This document shows, piece by piece, positions 44,914 to 53,788 of a stretch of DNA of 64,000 nt. Below the pieces are notes generated by a model. It was not told where the DNA came from. It did no database searches and saw nothing but the letters and a program-made list of their open reading frames with translations. Each line of letters starts with the position of its first letter. Positions within the stretch are counted from its first letter, which is position 1. This DNA comes from CAVTQZ01 sp963737015 (GTDB lineage Bacteria > Actinomycetota > Acidimicrobiia > Acidimicrobiales > UBA8190): positions 186,001-250,000 of the forward strand of contig CAVTQZ010000002.1 in NCBI GenBank assembly GCA_963737015.1, read 5' to 3'. The translations under genes and the position numbers were made by a program.

Positions 44914-46137
44914 ATGAGCCCGAGCGTGAACGCGGGTGCGATCCCCCTGGAGGACGACGAGGACCGAGCGGCGCTGAGAAAGCTCGCCCGCGACGTAGCC
45001 GAACGCGAGATCGCACCCCACGCCACCGGATGGGACGAGACCGAGGAATTCGCCGAGGCGTCCCTCGAGGCGTTGCGCCGGGCCGAGCTCTTCACCGTGA
45101 CGATCGGAGAAGCCTACGGCGGCATGGGAATGGGCGACGTGGAGGCGGCGATCGTTCTCGAAGAGCTCGCACGCGTCGATGTGTCGAGCGCGATCCTGAC
45201 CCAACTCGTGTTCAACGGGCCGCCTCGCGCCATCGAGCACCTCGGCAACGAAAGACTGCGGGAGAAGTGGCTACCACTCGCGTCGTCCGGCGAGCTCTTC
45301 TGCATCGGCATCACAGAGCCCGACGCGGGCTCGGCTGCGACGACGATGCGGGCCCGCCTCGAGCCCGACGGTGACGGGTACCGACTGAACGCTTACAAGA
45401 ACTACGTGACCGGCGGTCACAAGGCCGTCGCCTGCCTCGTGTGGTGCCGGTTTCCCGAAAGCGAGCCCGGTACGGGCAAGGGCATCGGTGCGGTCGTGGT
45501 CGATCTTTCGCGCGCAGGCGTAAGCGTGGCCGGTACCCACAAGAAGATGGGCCTCCGTGGCTGTACGGAAGCCGAGCTCGCATTCGACGGCGTCCGCATC
45601 GAGCGCGAGGACGTCCTCGTCGAGGGAGTTTCGGCGGACAACAGCGGACTGAAGACCCTTCTCGCCCATATCAACCACGAGCGTTGCGGTAACGGCGCAA
45701 TGTGCCTGGGTGCCGCGCAAGGGTCTCTCGAGTACGCCATGGGCTACATGCACGAGCGCACCGTCGGCACGCGCAAACTGGCCGATCTCCAGGGCCTCCA
45801 GTGGAAGATCGCCGACATGGGCGTCGAACTCGAAGGAGCGAGGTTGCTTCTCCAACGCGCACTCGTGCTCGCCGGGGAGCACGGGACGCCGCCGCCACTC
45901 GAGTCGGCGATGGCGAAGATCGCCTGCAACCTGGCGGCGAAGAGGGTTTGCGACGAGGCGATCCAACTGCTCGGCGGCTACGGCTACTCGCGCGAGTACC
46001 CTCTCGAACGCGCATATCGCGACATCCGTGGGCTGTGCATCGGGGCCGGCACGATCGAGGTTCAGAAAAACTTCGTAGGAACCGCTCTGCTTTCCGGGCG
46101 AGCACCAAAAGGAGACCATTGGAAGCCCCTCAGATGA
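44914..46137 (+). CDS. Acyl-CoA dehydrogenase
   Basis: 407 residues, ATG 44914. A complete acyl-CoA dehydrogenase: N-terminal helices (RKLARDVAEREIAPHATGWD), the ITEPDAGSAATTMRARLE substrate and FAD-binding motif, KKMGLRGCTEAELAFDGVRI, then YMHERTVGTRKLADLQ and the C-terminal QLLGGYGYSREYPLERAYRD with GAGTIEVQK. It introduces the alpha-beta double bond in a CoA ester with transfer to electron-transfer flavoprotein. First gene of an operon with the HMGS-like/DUF35 fusion and thiolase, linked by ATGA overlaps. Confidence 0.92.
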   Translation: MSPSVNAGAIPLEDDEDRAALRKLARDVAEREIAPHATGWDETEEFAEASLEALRRAELFTVTIGEAYGGMGMGDVEAAIVLEELARVDVSSAILTQLVFNGPPRAIEHLGNERLREKWLPLASSGELFCIGITEPDAGSAATTMRARLEPDGDGYRLNAYKNYVTGGHKAVACLVWCRFPESEPGTGKGIGAVVVDLSRAGVSVAGTHKKMGLRGCTEAELAFDGVRIEREDVLVEGVSADNSGLKTLLAHINHERCGNGAMCLGAAQGSLEYAMGYMHERTVGTRKLADLQGLQWKIADMGVELEGARLLLQRALVLAGEHGTPPPLESAMAKIACNLAAKRVCDEAIQLLGGYGYSREYPLERAYRDIRGLCIGAGTIEVQKNFVGTALLSGRAPKGDHWKPLR

Positions 46138-47699
46138 AGCCCGCCTTGCAACCTGTGTCCGTGATGTCGGTCGGGGTCGGGCTCCCCGCACTGCGCCTCT
46201 CCGGGTCCGAGATCGCCGCGGCCTGGGGCGGCGGGCGCTCCAAGGCCACTCTGGCGGTCTGCGATGCCGACGAGGACACGCTCACGCTCGCGTGGCGTGC
46301 TTGTGTCGAGGCTCTCGCCTCCGCACGCGTCGACGCGAAAGACGTAACCGGACTGTGGTGGGGAACCACCCGGCCACCTTTTGCCGAAGGACCGAGCCAC
46401 GCGTTTCTCGCTGCGACCCTCGGGATCGATCCCGCGTCGGAAGGTGCCCTTCTGTGCGGCTCAACGCACTCGGGCATGGAGGCCCTGCTGTCGGCTTGGG
46501 ACGCGATCGCCTCGGGACATACGCGGCTCGCCCTCGTGGTCGCCTCCGACGCACTCGTCCCCGGCCTCGGCACCGCGGCCGAGACGACCACCGGCGCAGC
46601 CGCCGTTGCGATGTTGCTCACCGGCGCTCAGGGCGACCAAAAGGCACCTGCGAAGCTCGTGGCGAGGGCTTCTCGGTCGGTCCCCGTTGTGGACCGCTAC
46701 CGCGCCGACGACGGAAACGCCACGGGGGACGCATACGACCCTCGCCTCTTCCGCGAGGAGATCTACCTGCCCCTGCTGGCTGACGCCGCGAGAGCCACAG
46801 TCGCGGCGGAGGGAAACGGGTCGGCGGCGCCGACCTCCGGAACACCGCAAAGTTGGGCGGTCGCCGATCCTGATGGAAAGCTCGCCGGTGCCCTCGTGAA
46901 GCGCCTCGGAGGTTCCCTCGCCGGGTCGGAGCTCCCGTCCTCGGTTGGCGACAGCGGTGCTGCGGCTTCTTTCCTCGCCATGGTCGCGGCCGCGTCGGAC
47001 GCCGACGGTGACGACGGGGCCGGTGATGCTCGGACCATCGGCATCGTCGCGTACGGCGGGGGCCGCGCGACATCGGTCGTGATGGAGGTTGCAGCGGCGG
47101 TCCCCGGCGCCCCCTCGCTCGCATCCCAGCTCCCGAACGGTTCCGATGTGTCGTACGCGAAGACACTTCAGGCCCGCAGCCAGCTCAAGGCGATGGCCGA
47201 GCCGATCCAGATGGGGCTGCCCCCGACCGGCGCAGCGTTCACGCGGGGCAACCACGAGATGCTCCTCCTGCAAGGCGCACGCTGCACCGCCTGCGGAACC
47301 ATCTCGACGCCCCCGTCGGTTCACCCTGCCTGCATCGGATGCGGAGGCAGTGAGCTCGAGACCGTCGAACTCGCACGGAGGGGGACCGTCGTCACCTTCG
47401 TGGTCAACCAGACCATGCCACCCCCCTTCCAGGCTCCGCTTCCGCTCGTGGTGATCGACCTCGAAGACGGGGCGCGGCTGATGGTCCAGGGGACTCCCAC
47501 CGACGCCCCGGACCTGGCGGTGGGTGACACGGTCACGCTCTCGCTCCGGCGTTACGCCCTGGAACGCGGTATCCCCGTCTACGGGTACAAGGCATCACGC
47601 GGATCCGGCACCGCCGGCGTGGACTCAAGAGGCGCCCTCGGGTCCACCGGGTCATCCGCAGAAACGGGAGTACCGACACTCGAGGAGGTTCGGTCATGA
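46134..47699 (+). CDS. HMG-CoA-synthase-like thiolase-fold protein fused to DUF35 zinc-ribbon/OB domain
   Basis: 521 residues from ATG 46134 (ATGA overlap with the dehydrogenase). The first 360 residues are a thiolase-superfamily condensing fold: SVGVGLPALRLSG, putative nucleophile Cys108 in LLCGSTHSGMEAL, LVVASDALVPG. From about 375 a DUF35 unit: zinc ribbon Cys384/387/400/403 (CTACGTISTPPSVHPACIGC) and an OB fold (GTVVTFVVNQTMPPPFQAPL). In archaea, thiolase, HMG-CoA synthase and DUF35 are three proteins of one channelling complex; here two are fused and the third gene follows directly. In steroid degraders DUF35 pairs with thiolase-like aldolases. Which reaction applies here is open. Confidence 0.82.
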   Translation: MKPALQPVSVMSVGVGLPALRLSGSEIAAAWGGGRSKATLAVCDADEDTLTLAWRACVEALASARVDAKDVTGLWWGTTRPPFAEGPSHAFLAATLGIDPASEGALLCGSTHSGMEALLSAWDAIASGHTRLALVVASDALVPGLGTAAETTTGAAAVAMLLTGAQGDQKAPAKLVARASRSVPVVDRYRADDGNATGDAYDPRLFREEIYLPLLADAARATVAAEGNGSAAPTSGTPQSWAVADPDGKLAGALVKRLGGSLAGSELPSSVGDSGAAASFLAMVAAASDADGDDGAGDARTIGIVAYGGGRATSVVMEVAAAVPGAPSLASQLPNGSDVSYAKTLQARSQLKAMAEPIQMGLPPTGAAFTRGNHEMLLLQGARCTACGTISTPPSVHPACIGCGGSELETVELARRGTVVTFVVNQTMPPPFQAPLPLVVIDLEDGARLMVQGTPTDAPDLAVGDTVTLSLRRYALERGIPVYGYKASRGSGTAGVDSRGALGSTGSSAETGVPTLEEVRS

Positions 47700-48874
47700 G
47701 CTGGAACAAGGTTTCTGTCGTCGGAGCGGGTCTCATTCGCTTCGGAGAGCTCTTCGAGCAGGGATACGAGCAGATGGCCAAGGGCGCGTTCAGCGCTGCC
47801 GTTGCAAGCGTCGACAAGGGCTTCGACCCGAAGGCGATCGACGCGGTCTTCGTCGCGACCCAAAGAGGGTCGCTTTGGGGTCAGGAGGGGATCGGCGGGA
47901 ACACAGTCCCGAGCGCGCTCGGCATCTCCGGTGTGGCGTGCAGCCGCGTCGAGAACGCCTGCCCCTCGGGCTCCGACGCCTTTCGCATCGGCGCGATGGC
48001 GGTCGCGAGCGGGGTCCACGATGTGGTCCTCGTGATCGGTGTCGAGAAGATGCGCGACAAGTCGACCGCCGAAGGTCTTCTCGCACGCGCAGCGGCGGGG
48101 CACCCGATCTACAACCGCGGCGAGACCGCGCCGGTCCTGTTTGCGCCTTTCGCCACGAGGCACATGCACGAGTTCGGTACGACCCCCGAGATGCTCGCAT
48201 CGGTGGCCGTGAAGAACCACCACAACGGGTGTCTCGATCCGTACGCGCACTTCCAGAACGAGGTGACGATCGAGCAGGTCACCTCCTCACCGCTCGTCTG
48301 TAGCCCCCTGCGACTTCTCGACTGCTGCCCGCAGACCGACGGGGCGGCCGCGCTCATCCTCACGAGGGCAGAACGGGCTCGGGACTTCACCGACAAGCCC
48401 GTATTCGTGGCCGGGTTCGGTGTCGCCACGGACCATCCCTACCTTCACGAGAAGTCGACCTTCGTCGGCTTGCAGGCGACTCAGCTCGCATCGAAGAGGG
48501 CGTACGAGATGGCGGGGGTTGGGCCCTCCGACATCGACGTCGCAGAGGTGCACGACTGTTTCACGATCACCGAGATACTCGATATCGAGGATCTCGGCTT
48601 CGTCGAAAAAGGCAAGGGTGGCCCAGCGTCACTCGCGGGCGAGACCGCGATCGACGGTCGCATTCCGGTGAATCCGTCGGGGGGCCTCCTCGCAAAGGGG
48701 CACCCGATCGGGGCGACCGGGGTGGCGCAACTGACCGAGTGCTATTGGCAGTTGCGCGAGGAAGCAGAGGACAGGCAGGTCGCGCTCCGCACCGGTTTTG
48801 CGTTGCAGCACAACGTGGGTGGTCGTGGGTCAGGCGTCTCGGTGGTGAACATCCTCACTCGAAACGCGACCTGA
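47696..48874 (+). CDS. SCP-x/lipid-transfer-type thiolase
   Basis: 392 residues, ATG overlapping the previous stop as ATGA. Thiolase fold with nucleophile Cys89 in ENACPSGSDAFRIG, the HDCFT motif and GHPIGATGVAQ histidine; it lacks the second C-terminal Cys motif CEGGG, ending instead with HNVGGRGSGVSV, as in SCP-x/Ltp and archaeal acetoacetyl-CoA thiolases. Such proteins either cleave beta-ketoacyl-CoA or, with a DUF35 partner, perform retro-aldol cleavage. The partner domain is the preceding gene. A four-copy tandem repeat starts at its stop codon. Confidence 0.9.
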   Translation: MSWNKVSVVGAGLIRFGELFEQGYEQMAKGAFSAAVASVDKGFDPKAIDAVFVATQRGSLWGQEGIGGNTVPSALGISGVACSRVENACPSGSDAFRIGAMAVASGVHDVVLVIGVEKMRDKSTAEGLLARAAAGHPIYNRGETAPVLFAPFATRHMHEFGTTPEMLASVAVKNHHNGCLDPYAHFQNEVTIEQVTSSPLVCSPLRLLDCCPQTDGAAALILTRAERARDFTDKPVFVAGFGVATDHPYLHEKSTFVGLQATQLASKRAYEMAGVGPSDIDVAEVHDCFTITEILDIEDLGFVEKGKGGPASLAGETAIDGRIPVNPSGGLLAKGHPIGATGVAQLTECYWQLREEAEDRQVALRTGFALQHNVGGRGSGVSVVNILTRNAT

Positions 48875-48984
48875 GCCTTCGGCGACCCGGCGATCGACCT
48901 GAGCCTTCGGCGACCCGGCGATCGACCTGAGCCTTCGGCGACCCGGCGATCGACCTGAGCCTCCGGCGACCCGGCGGTTGGCCT
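48873..48984 (+). repeat. 28-base tandem repeat, four copies, starting in the thiolase stop codon
   Basis: Units at 48873, 48901 and 48929 are identical (each starts GAGCCTTCGGCGACCCGG); the fourth at 48957 is diverged. They are contiguous, without spacers, so this is not a CRISPR array. The repeat shares the end of the TGA codon. Each unit is GC-rich with no strong internal hairpin. Confidence 0.93.
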
Positions 48985-48993
48985 TAAGTTGCG

Positions 48994-49020
48994 CGAACAG
49001 GGGACAAAGGTCCCTGTTCG
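48994..49020 (+). terminator. Hairpin after the thiolase operon
   Basis: CGAACAGGGGAC and GTCCCTGTTCG pair over 11 bases with one bulge around an AAAG loop. There is no clear T-run, so it may be a factor-dependent or RNA-protecting 3' end. Between 49021 and 49325 no gene is supported. Confidence 0.6.
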
Positions 49021-49273
49021 GTGGGCCCGACCATCCGTAGGTTGTCCATGACGATTCAAAGCGGGGGGCGGCTGTGACCACAGCCAGAAGGATTGACCCG
49101 CGTTGGAGACCGTGATGGTGACCCGAACATTGAGCTGCCGGGGGGCGCTGACCGTCCACAAGGACCTGTCTGTCGACTGCGCTGAGAGCACGTGCCTAAT
49201 GAGCCGCAGTTCGGAAAGCGCGCTAGCGACCCATGCGTTCATCGTCGTCTGCCACGACTCTCAATGCTGGCGT

Positions 49274-49323
49274 TGCGCAGCGATACCGGCCCCTTAGGGC
49301 TGCGCAGCGATACCGGCCCTTAG
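49274..49323 (+). repeat. Tandem pair of about 24 bases next to the SDR stop
   Basis: TGCGCAGCGATACCGGCCC occurs at 49274 and again at 49301, spacing 27, followed by TTAG in both copies. It ends three bases before the stop codon of the minus-strand SDR. Confidence 0.85.
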
Positions 49324-49325
49324 CG

Positions 49326-50222
49326 TCAGTCTCCCTTCTTCTGACCGAGGAGCGGATGCGCCGGCATCCCGACCGGCTGCAGATGCTGACCGAGGACCTC
49401 GTGGAAGTGCTCCGCCACCTCTGAAGGCGACCAACCCCCTTCGCGCCACATCCCCGCGATCTGCCTAGGAGTCTGGAAGATCGTGTACGCATAACCCGTG
49501 CGACCGAGTACCTGGCCGTTCACATAGCTCGCCCCCTCTGACGCCAGGAAGGCGACCAGGGGCGCGTTCAACGCCGGGTCCTGGTCGGGCGGTGGCTCAG
49601 ATCCGCCGAAGAGATTCTCCGTCATGCGGGTGAACCCTGCGGGTGCGACGGCGTTGACCGTGATGCCGTAGCGCCCGAGTTCGAGGGCCCACACGAAGGT
49701 CATCCCCATGATGGCGGCCTTTGCTGCGCCGTAATTCGTCTGACCGAAATTCCCGCGGAGCCCCGCGGAGGACGTGATGTTGATGATTCGGCCGTATCCC
49801 GCCTCCCGCATACGTTCTGCCGCGTGGCGAGTGCAGTTGAACGTACCCTTCTGGTGTACCGCGATCACCGCGTCGTAGTCGTCTGCCGACATCTTGAGCA
49901 ACGTCCGGTCGCGGACGATGCCCGCGTTGTTCACGAGGATGTCGATCGAACCGAAGGTCCCCACGGCATGCTGCACGATTCTTCGTGCGCCCTCGAAGTC
50001 GCTCACGGAGTCGCCGTTGGCAACCGCCTTCCCGCCCTGCTTCTCGATCAGCTCGCACGTCTCGTCGGCAGGCGCCGAGGTACCTCCCGATCCGTCGAGG
50101 GTGACCCCGAGATCGTTCACGACCACGGCAGCACCCTCCGAAGCGAGGCAGACCGCTATATCGCGGCCGATGCCCCGCCCGGCACCCGTGACGACGGCTG
50201 TCCGCCCGTCCAGTAGTCCCAT
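49326..50222 (-). CDS. Short-chain dehydrogenase, (3R)-hydroxyacyl-CoA dehydrogenase-like
   Basis: 298 residues. TGAGRGIGR nucleotide loop, NNAGIVRD, NITSSAG and YGAAKAA catalytic residues. It has the insert VNDLGVTLDGSGGTSAPADE, typical of SDRs related to multifunctional enzyme type 2 (HSD17B4 N-terminal domain), which oxidise 3-hydroxyacyl-CoA. The longer C-terminus (IAGMWREGGWSPSEVAEHFH) also fits that group. It is last in the minus-strand operon behind the Liv-type importer, 20 bases after livF, so it probably acts on the imported compound. Confidence 0.88.
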   Translation of the reverse strand: MGLLDGRTAVVTGAGRGIGRDIAVCLASEGAAVVVNDLGVTLDGSGGTSAPADETCELIEKQGGKAVANGDSVSDFEGARRIVQHAVGTFGSIDILVNNAGIVRDRTLLKMSADDYDAVIAVHQKGTFNCTRHAAERMREAGYGRIINITSSAGLRGNFGQTNYGAAKAAIMGMTFVWALELGRYGITVNAVAPAGFTRMTENLFGGSEPPPDQDPALNAPLVAFLASEGASYVNGQVLGRTGYAYTIFQTPRQIAGMWREGGWSPSEVAEHFHEVLGQHLQPVGMPAHPLLGQKKGD

Positions 50223-50242
50223 GCCGTAGTTATTAACGCTTC

Positions 50243-50986
50243 TCAGCTTCCATCCGCCAACGCGACGGACCCACCCAGCACCTCGTCCATCGCAGCCGCC
50301 CCTTGCGACGCCGGACCGCTCCAGATGGCCGACCCGTGGGACAGGATCACCGCACTGTCGGCGATCGAAAGGGCCCGGTCGATCTGTTGCTCCACGACGA
50401 GGATCGCCGTGCCGGCTTCGCGTATCGCGACGAGGTTTTCGTACACGGTGTCGACGACAGCAGGCGCCAGTCCGAGCGAGAGCTCGTCCACCACCAGGAG
50501 CTTCGGCGGGACCGCTAGAACCTTCGCGAGCGACAGGATCCTCTGCTCGCCTCCCGACAGGGTCCCGGCTCTCTGACGCCTCCTATCGCGAAGGATCGGG
50601 AAGGACTCGAACGAACGCTCTGTGACCGTTGTCTCATCGCCCCGTGAGGGGCCGTGCCGGAAGGCGACGCGGAGGTTCTCTTCGACGCTGAGAGACGAGA
50701 AGATTCCCCGGCCCTCGGGCACCTGTACGAGACCGGCTCGCGTGATCTTGTGCGGGGCGATGCGGGTTATGTCCCGGCCGTCGAAATGCACCGACCCTTC
50801 GCTGGGCGCAAGCAGACCGCTGATCACACGCGCCGTCGTGGACTTGCCTGATCCGTTCGAGCCGAGCAGTGCGACGATCCCCCCTCGGGGCACCGCGAAC
50901 GACACGCCGAAGAGCGCACGATACGAGCTGTACGAAGCGGACACTTCACGTAGTTCGAGGATCTGGTCGCGCGAGCTTTCTTTCAC
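50243..50986 (-). CDS. livF: Branched-chain-type ABC importer ATPase LivF
   Basis: 247 residues from GTG 50986, overlapping the livG stop as GTGA. Walker A LLGSNGSGKST, signature TLSGGEQRILSLAKVLA, Walker B LLVVDELSLGL, switch VVEQQIDRAL; the VPEGRGIFSSLSVEENL motif is characteristic of LivF. It energises the LivHM permease with LivG. In many actinobacteria Liv-type importers near CoA catabolism genes transport carboxylates or aromatic acids rather than amino acids. Confidence 0.93.
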   Translation of the reverse strand: MKESSRDQILELREVSASYSSYRALFGVSFAVPRGGIVALLGSNGSGKSTTARVISGLLAPSEGSVHFDGRDITRIAPHKITRAGLVQVPEGRGIFSSLSVEENLRVAFRHGPSRGDETTVTERSFESFPILRDRRRQRAGTLSGGEQRILSLAKVLAVPPKLLVVDELSLGLAPAVVDTVYENLVAIREAGTAILVVEQQIDRALSIADSAVILSHGSAIWSGPASQGAAAMDEVLGGSVALADGS

Positions 50987-51774
50987 GCCGGCTTCCCCAG
51001 GTACGCCCTTCTCACGGCGGGATCCGCGATGACTTCCGCCAGTGGTCCCGACGCGATGACGTGGCCGAAGTCCAAGACGATCGCGCGGTCCGACACCTCG
51101 GCGACGAGATCGAGGTCGTGTTCGACCAGGAGTATCGAGGTCTTCTGCTCGCGTTGGACGCGCCGCAAGAGGGCGGCCAGCGTGGAGGTCTCGCGGGTGT
51201 CGAGGCCGGACGAGGGCTCGTCGGCGAGAAGAATCCTGGGCTCGAGCGTGAGCGCCCGGCCGACCTCCACGAGCCGGCACAGACCGAGAGGCAAGGCGGC
51301 CACAGGGGTGTCGGATACCTCCTCGAGGCCGACGAGGTCGAGGACCCTCTGGCAGCGCTTCTCCTCGTCGGGAGTCGGCTTCCCCAAGTTGAGCAGGTCC
51401 TTCCACAGGGCCCCGTCAGCACGCCGCGCCCTCTCCGCGACGAGCATGTGCTCGCGGACGGTCAGCTCAGGGAACACCTCGATCCGCTGGAAGGTGCGGG
51501 CCATCCCGAGACGGGCCCGCCTGTAAACCGGCATCTTGTCGATCGAGCGTCCGGCGAAGTCGATGCGACCCCTGTAGGAGGTGATCTGACCGCAGATGCA
51601 GTTGAACAAGGTCGTCTTACCCGCGCCGTTGGGTCCGACGAGTCCCACCGACTCACCGGATCCCACGCTCAACGTCACGTCGACGAGGGCCTGGATCCCG
51701 CCGAAATGCACCGAGACGTCGCGTACGTCGAGCAGGGTTGCCTCTCGCCCCGGGGCCGCAGACGCCTCAGACAT
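50983..51774 (-). CDS. livG: Branched-chain-type ABC importer ATPase LivG
   Basis: 263 residues from ATG 51774, eight bases inside the permease gene. Walker A GPNGAGKTTLFNCICG, FQRIEVFPELTVREHMLVA typical of LivG, signature region LPLGLCRLVEVGRAL (a variant of the usual LSGGQ), Walker B ILLADEPSSGLD, switch VEHDLDLV. The SGGQ replacement with LGLCR is normal for LivG proteins (LPYGxQR type), though the Cys is unusual. Works with LivF. Confidence 0.92.
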   Translation of the reverse strand: MSEASAAPGREATLLDVRDVSVHFGGIQALVDVTLSVGSGESVGLVGPNGAGKTTLFNCICGQITSYRGRIDFAGRSIDKMPVYRRARLGMARTFQRIEVFPELTVREHMLVAERARRADGALWKDLLNLGKPTPDEEKRCQRVLDLVGLEEVSDTPVAALPLGLCRLVEVGRALTLEPRILLADEPSSGLDTRETSTLAALLRRVQREQKTSILLVEHDLDLVAEVSDRAIVLDFGHVIASGPLAEVIADPAVRRAYLGKPA

Positions 51775-53752
51775 GGCGAGCCTCTGGAGCCGTCCGCGCC
51801 GACTTGGAACGTCGCGCGTCCCAGGCACTCAACAGTCGGCTCGTCCGTCTCATCCACTGGCTCTTCTGGTACTCGACCACCCCTTCGGGGTGCGCGGCGT
51901 ACGTGAGCGATCCGAAGGCGAACAACACGAACTGGGCCCCGCCGAGTCTCGACGGCAGGTACGTGAGGAGGTACGTGATGATCGCGTATCCCATGCCCGC
52001 CTGGACGGCCCCTTCGACCGTCCGCGAGCCGGTCGTGAGAACCACCACCACGAATGCAAGTGAGTACTCGTAGTTGAAGAACGCCGGGCTCACCGGCCCT
52101 TGGCTCGAGCCGTACAGCGCTCCGCCTAACCCGGCGAGACCGGCCGAGAGCGCGAACACGGTGACCTTCGCGCGGGTGAGGTTTATCCCGAGAGTCGCGG
52201 CCGCGATCGGGCTTCCGCGGAGAGCCGCCAGATACCTGCCCGTCGTGCCTCTCTGGACGAAGCGCACCAACTGTATGCAGATCAACAGAACGATGAACCC
52301 GAGGATGAGATAAGCACGATCGCTCGTGAAGTCCAGCGATCCGATCTTCGGCCGCGGCACGTCGAGCCCCTGTAGACCACCGCCGGCCCAGTTGAATTGG
52401 AACAGCACGTTGTCGGCGAAGAGGGCGAAGGACAGGGTCACCAATGTGAGGAGAAGACCGGAGACGTTGGTCACAACGACCGACACCGCCGAGCCCACCG
52501 CGGCGGCGAGGACGCCGCCGACGACCGCGCCGAGAAGAACCGGGAATCCGTAGTGCGAGGCGAGTTGGCCCGCCGTGAATGCTCCGATTCCGGCGAAGGT
52601 GGCCTGGCACAACGAGAGCTGACCGCTCATCCCCGTGATCAGAGTGATCGAGAGGAAGACCACCGACAGGATCAGACCCTGCTGCAGAGGGAACACCCAG
52701 TTGCCCGGCACCCACGTGAGCGTCGATGCGAGGAACCCGATCACAAGGAGACGGAATCCCCATTTCGTGGGGATGTCGAGCCTGCGATCTCGGATCGTGA
52801 CGGCCGGAGGAGGAGGTGGCGGATCAACGGATGAAAGCGGGTCCGCGTTCAGTTCGATCGTCCGCAGGTTGCGGTTCGCCAGCAACACGACAACCAGGAG
52901 GATGAAGGGAAAAGAAGGCAGGACCCCGTTGGACAGCACGCTCCCCGATGGCAGGACCTCGTGTAGGAGGCTCTCTACGACACCCACTCCGACACCGGCG
53001 GCAGCGGCTATCGGGATGCTCCGCATGCTGGCGAAGGCGGCTGCCGTGATGCCTGCGACGAGCAGCGTCGTGAACTGAAGCGGTGATGTTGGGTCGAGGG
53101 TGTTCTGCGCCGGCAGGAGAAGGATGCCGGCCAGCCCGGCGATCGCGCTCGAGAACGCCCATGAGCCGGCGGCGACGCGTGACGCGTTCACCCCGTTCAG
53201 CTGGGAGAGCCGGCGGCTCTCCACCACCGCTCTCATATCCAGTCCCAGCTGCGTCCACCGGAACATCGCGATCAGGCCCACGACTACGACCACCGCGATG
53301 ACTGCAGTAGAGATGTCCTCTCCGTTCACCGGCGAGTGCGACAAGTGGAAATAGACGACGGCCGGGTTGAGCCACAGGTAACCGATGTTGTGGCGCGTCT
53401 CGCTGCCGAACAGGATGGGAATCAGTTGTGGAATCGCGATCAACAAGCCGAGCGACGAGATCACTTTCACGGTCGTGGAGGCCGTCGGGATGTGACGGAA
53501 CAGGAAGCGGTCGAACACGAGGCCGAGGGCTGGCGATAGCAGGAGAACGGACACTATGAAGGCCGCCCACTGCGGCCAGTGCTCGTACTGGTTCAGAAGG
53601 TCATATGCGAACGCTGCAACGAACGCCTGAGCTCCGAAAGCGAGGTTGAATACTCCGGTCGCCCTGTAAGTGATGACCAGACCGACGGCCATGAGCGCGT
53701 AGTCACAGCCGTTGGGGATGCCCCCGATCACGTAGTTGATGAATGTGGTCAC
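51767..53752 (-). CDS. livHM: Fused LivH-LivM branched-chain-type permease
   Basis: 661 residues, about twice one permease. N-terminal half is LivH (YALMAVGLVITYRATGVFNLAFGAQAF, FRWTQLGLDMRAVVESRRL, LAGIT helices) and the C-terminal half is LivM (WVFPLQQGLILSVVFLSITL, GMSGQLSLCQATFAGIGAF, RGSPIAAATLGINLTRAKV). A Pro-rich linker (DPPPPPPAV) joins them near residue 310. Sixteen or more membrane helices are apparent. The fusion enforces equal amounts of the two permeases. GTG start at 53752. Confidence 0.93.
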   Translation of the reverse strand: MTTFINYVIGGIPNGCDYALMAVGLVITYRATGVFNLAFGAQAFVAAFAYDLLNQYEHWPQWAAFIVSVLLLSPALGLVFDRFLFRHIPTASTTVKVISSLGLLIAIPQLIPILFGSETRHNIGYLWLNPAVVYFHLSHSPVNGEDISTAVIAVVVVVGLIAMFRWTQLGLDMRAVVESRRLSQLNGVNASRVAAGSWAFSSAIAGLAGILLLPAQNTLDPTSPLQFTTLLVAGITAAAFASMRSIPIAAAAGVGVGVVESLLHEVLPSGSVLSNGVLPSFPFILLVVVLLANRNLRTIELNADPLSSVDPPPPPPAVTIRDRRLDIPTKWGFRLLVIGFLASTLTWVPGNWVFPLQQGLILSVVFLSITLITGMSGQLSLCQATFAGIGAFTAGQLASHYGFPVLLGAVVGGVLAAAVGSAVSVVVTNVSGLLLTLVTLSFALFADNVLFQFNWAGGGLQGLDVPRPKIGSLDFTSDRAYLILGFIVLLICIQLVRFVQRGTTGRYLAALRGSPIAAATLGINLTRAKVTVFALSAGLAGLGGALYGSSQGPVSPAFFNYEYSLAFVVVVLTTGSRTVEGAVQAGMGYAIITYLLTYLPSRLGGAQFVLFAFGSLTYAAHPEGVVEYQKSQWMRRTSRLLSAWDARRSKSARTAPEARHV

Positions 53753-53788
53753 CTGGCGCCGTCCATAGGCACTGCGCGCCGGCGGATG

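Noticed and set aside
48873..48984. Four 28-base repeats as a CRISPR array
   Set aside because: The units touch each other without spacers, and no cas genes are present.
49021..49325. Small gene at 49103-49297
   Set aside because: It has no ribosome site or conserved pattern, and its end is made of the tandem repeat.
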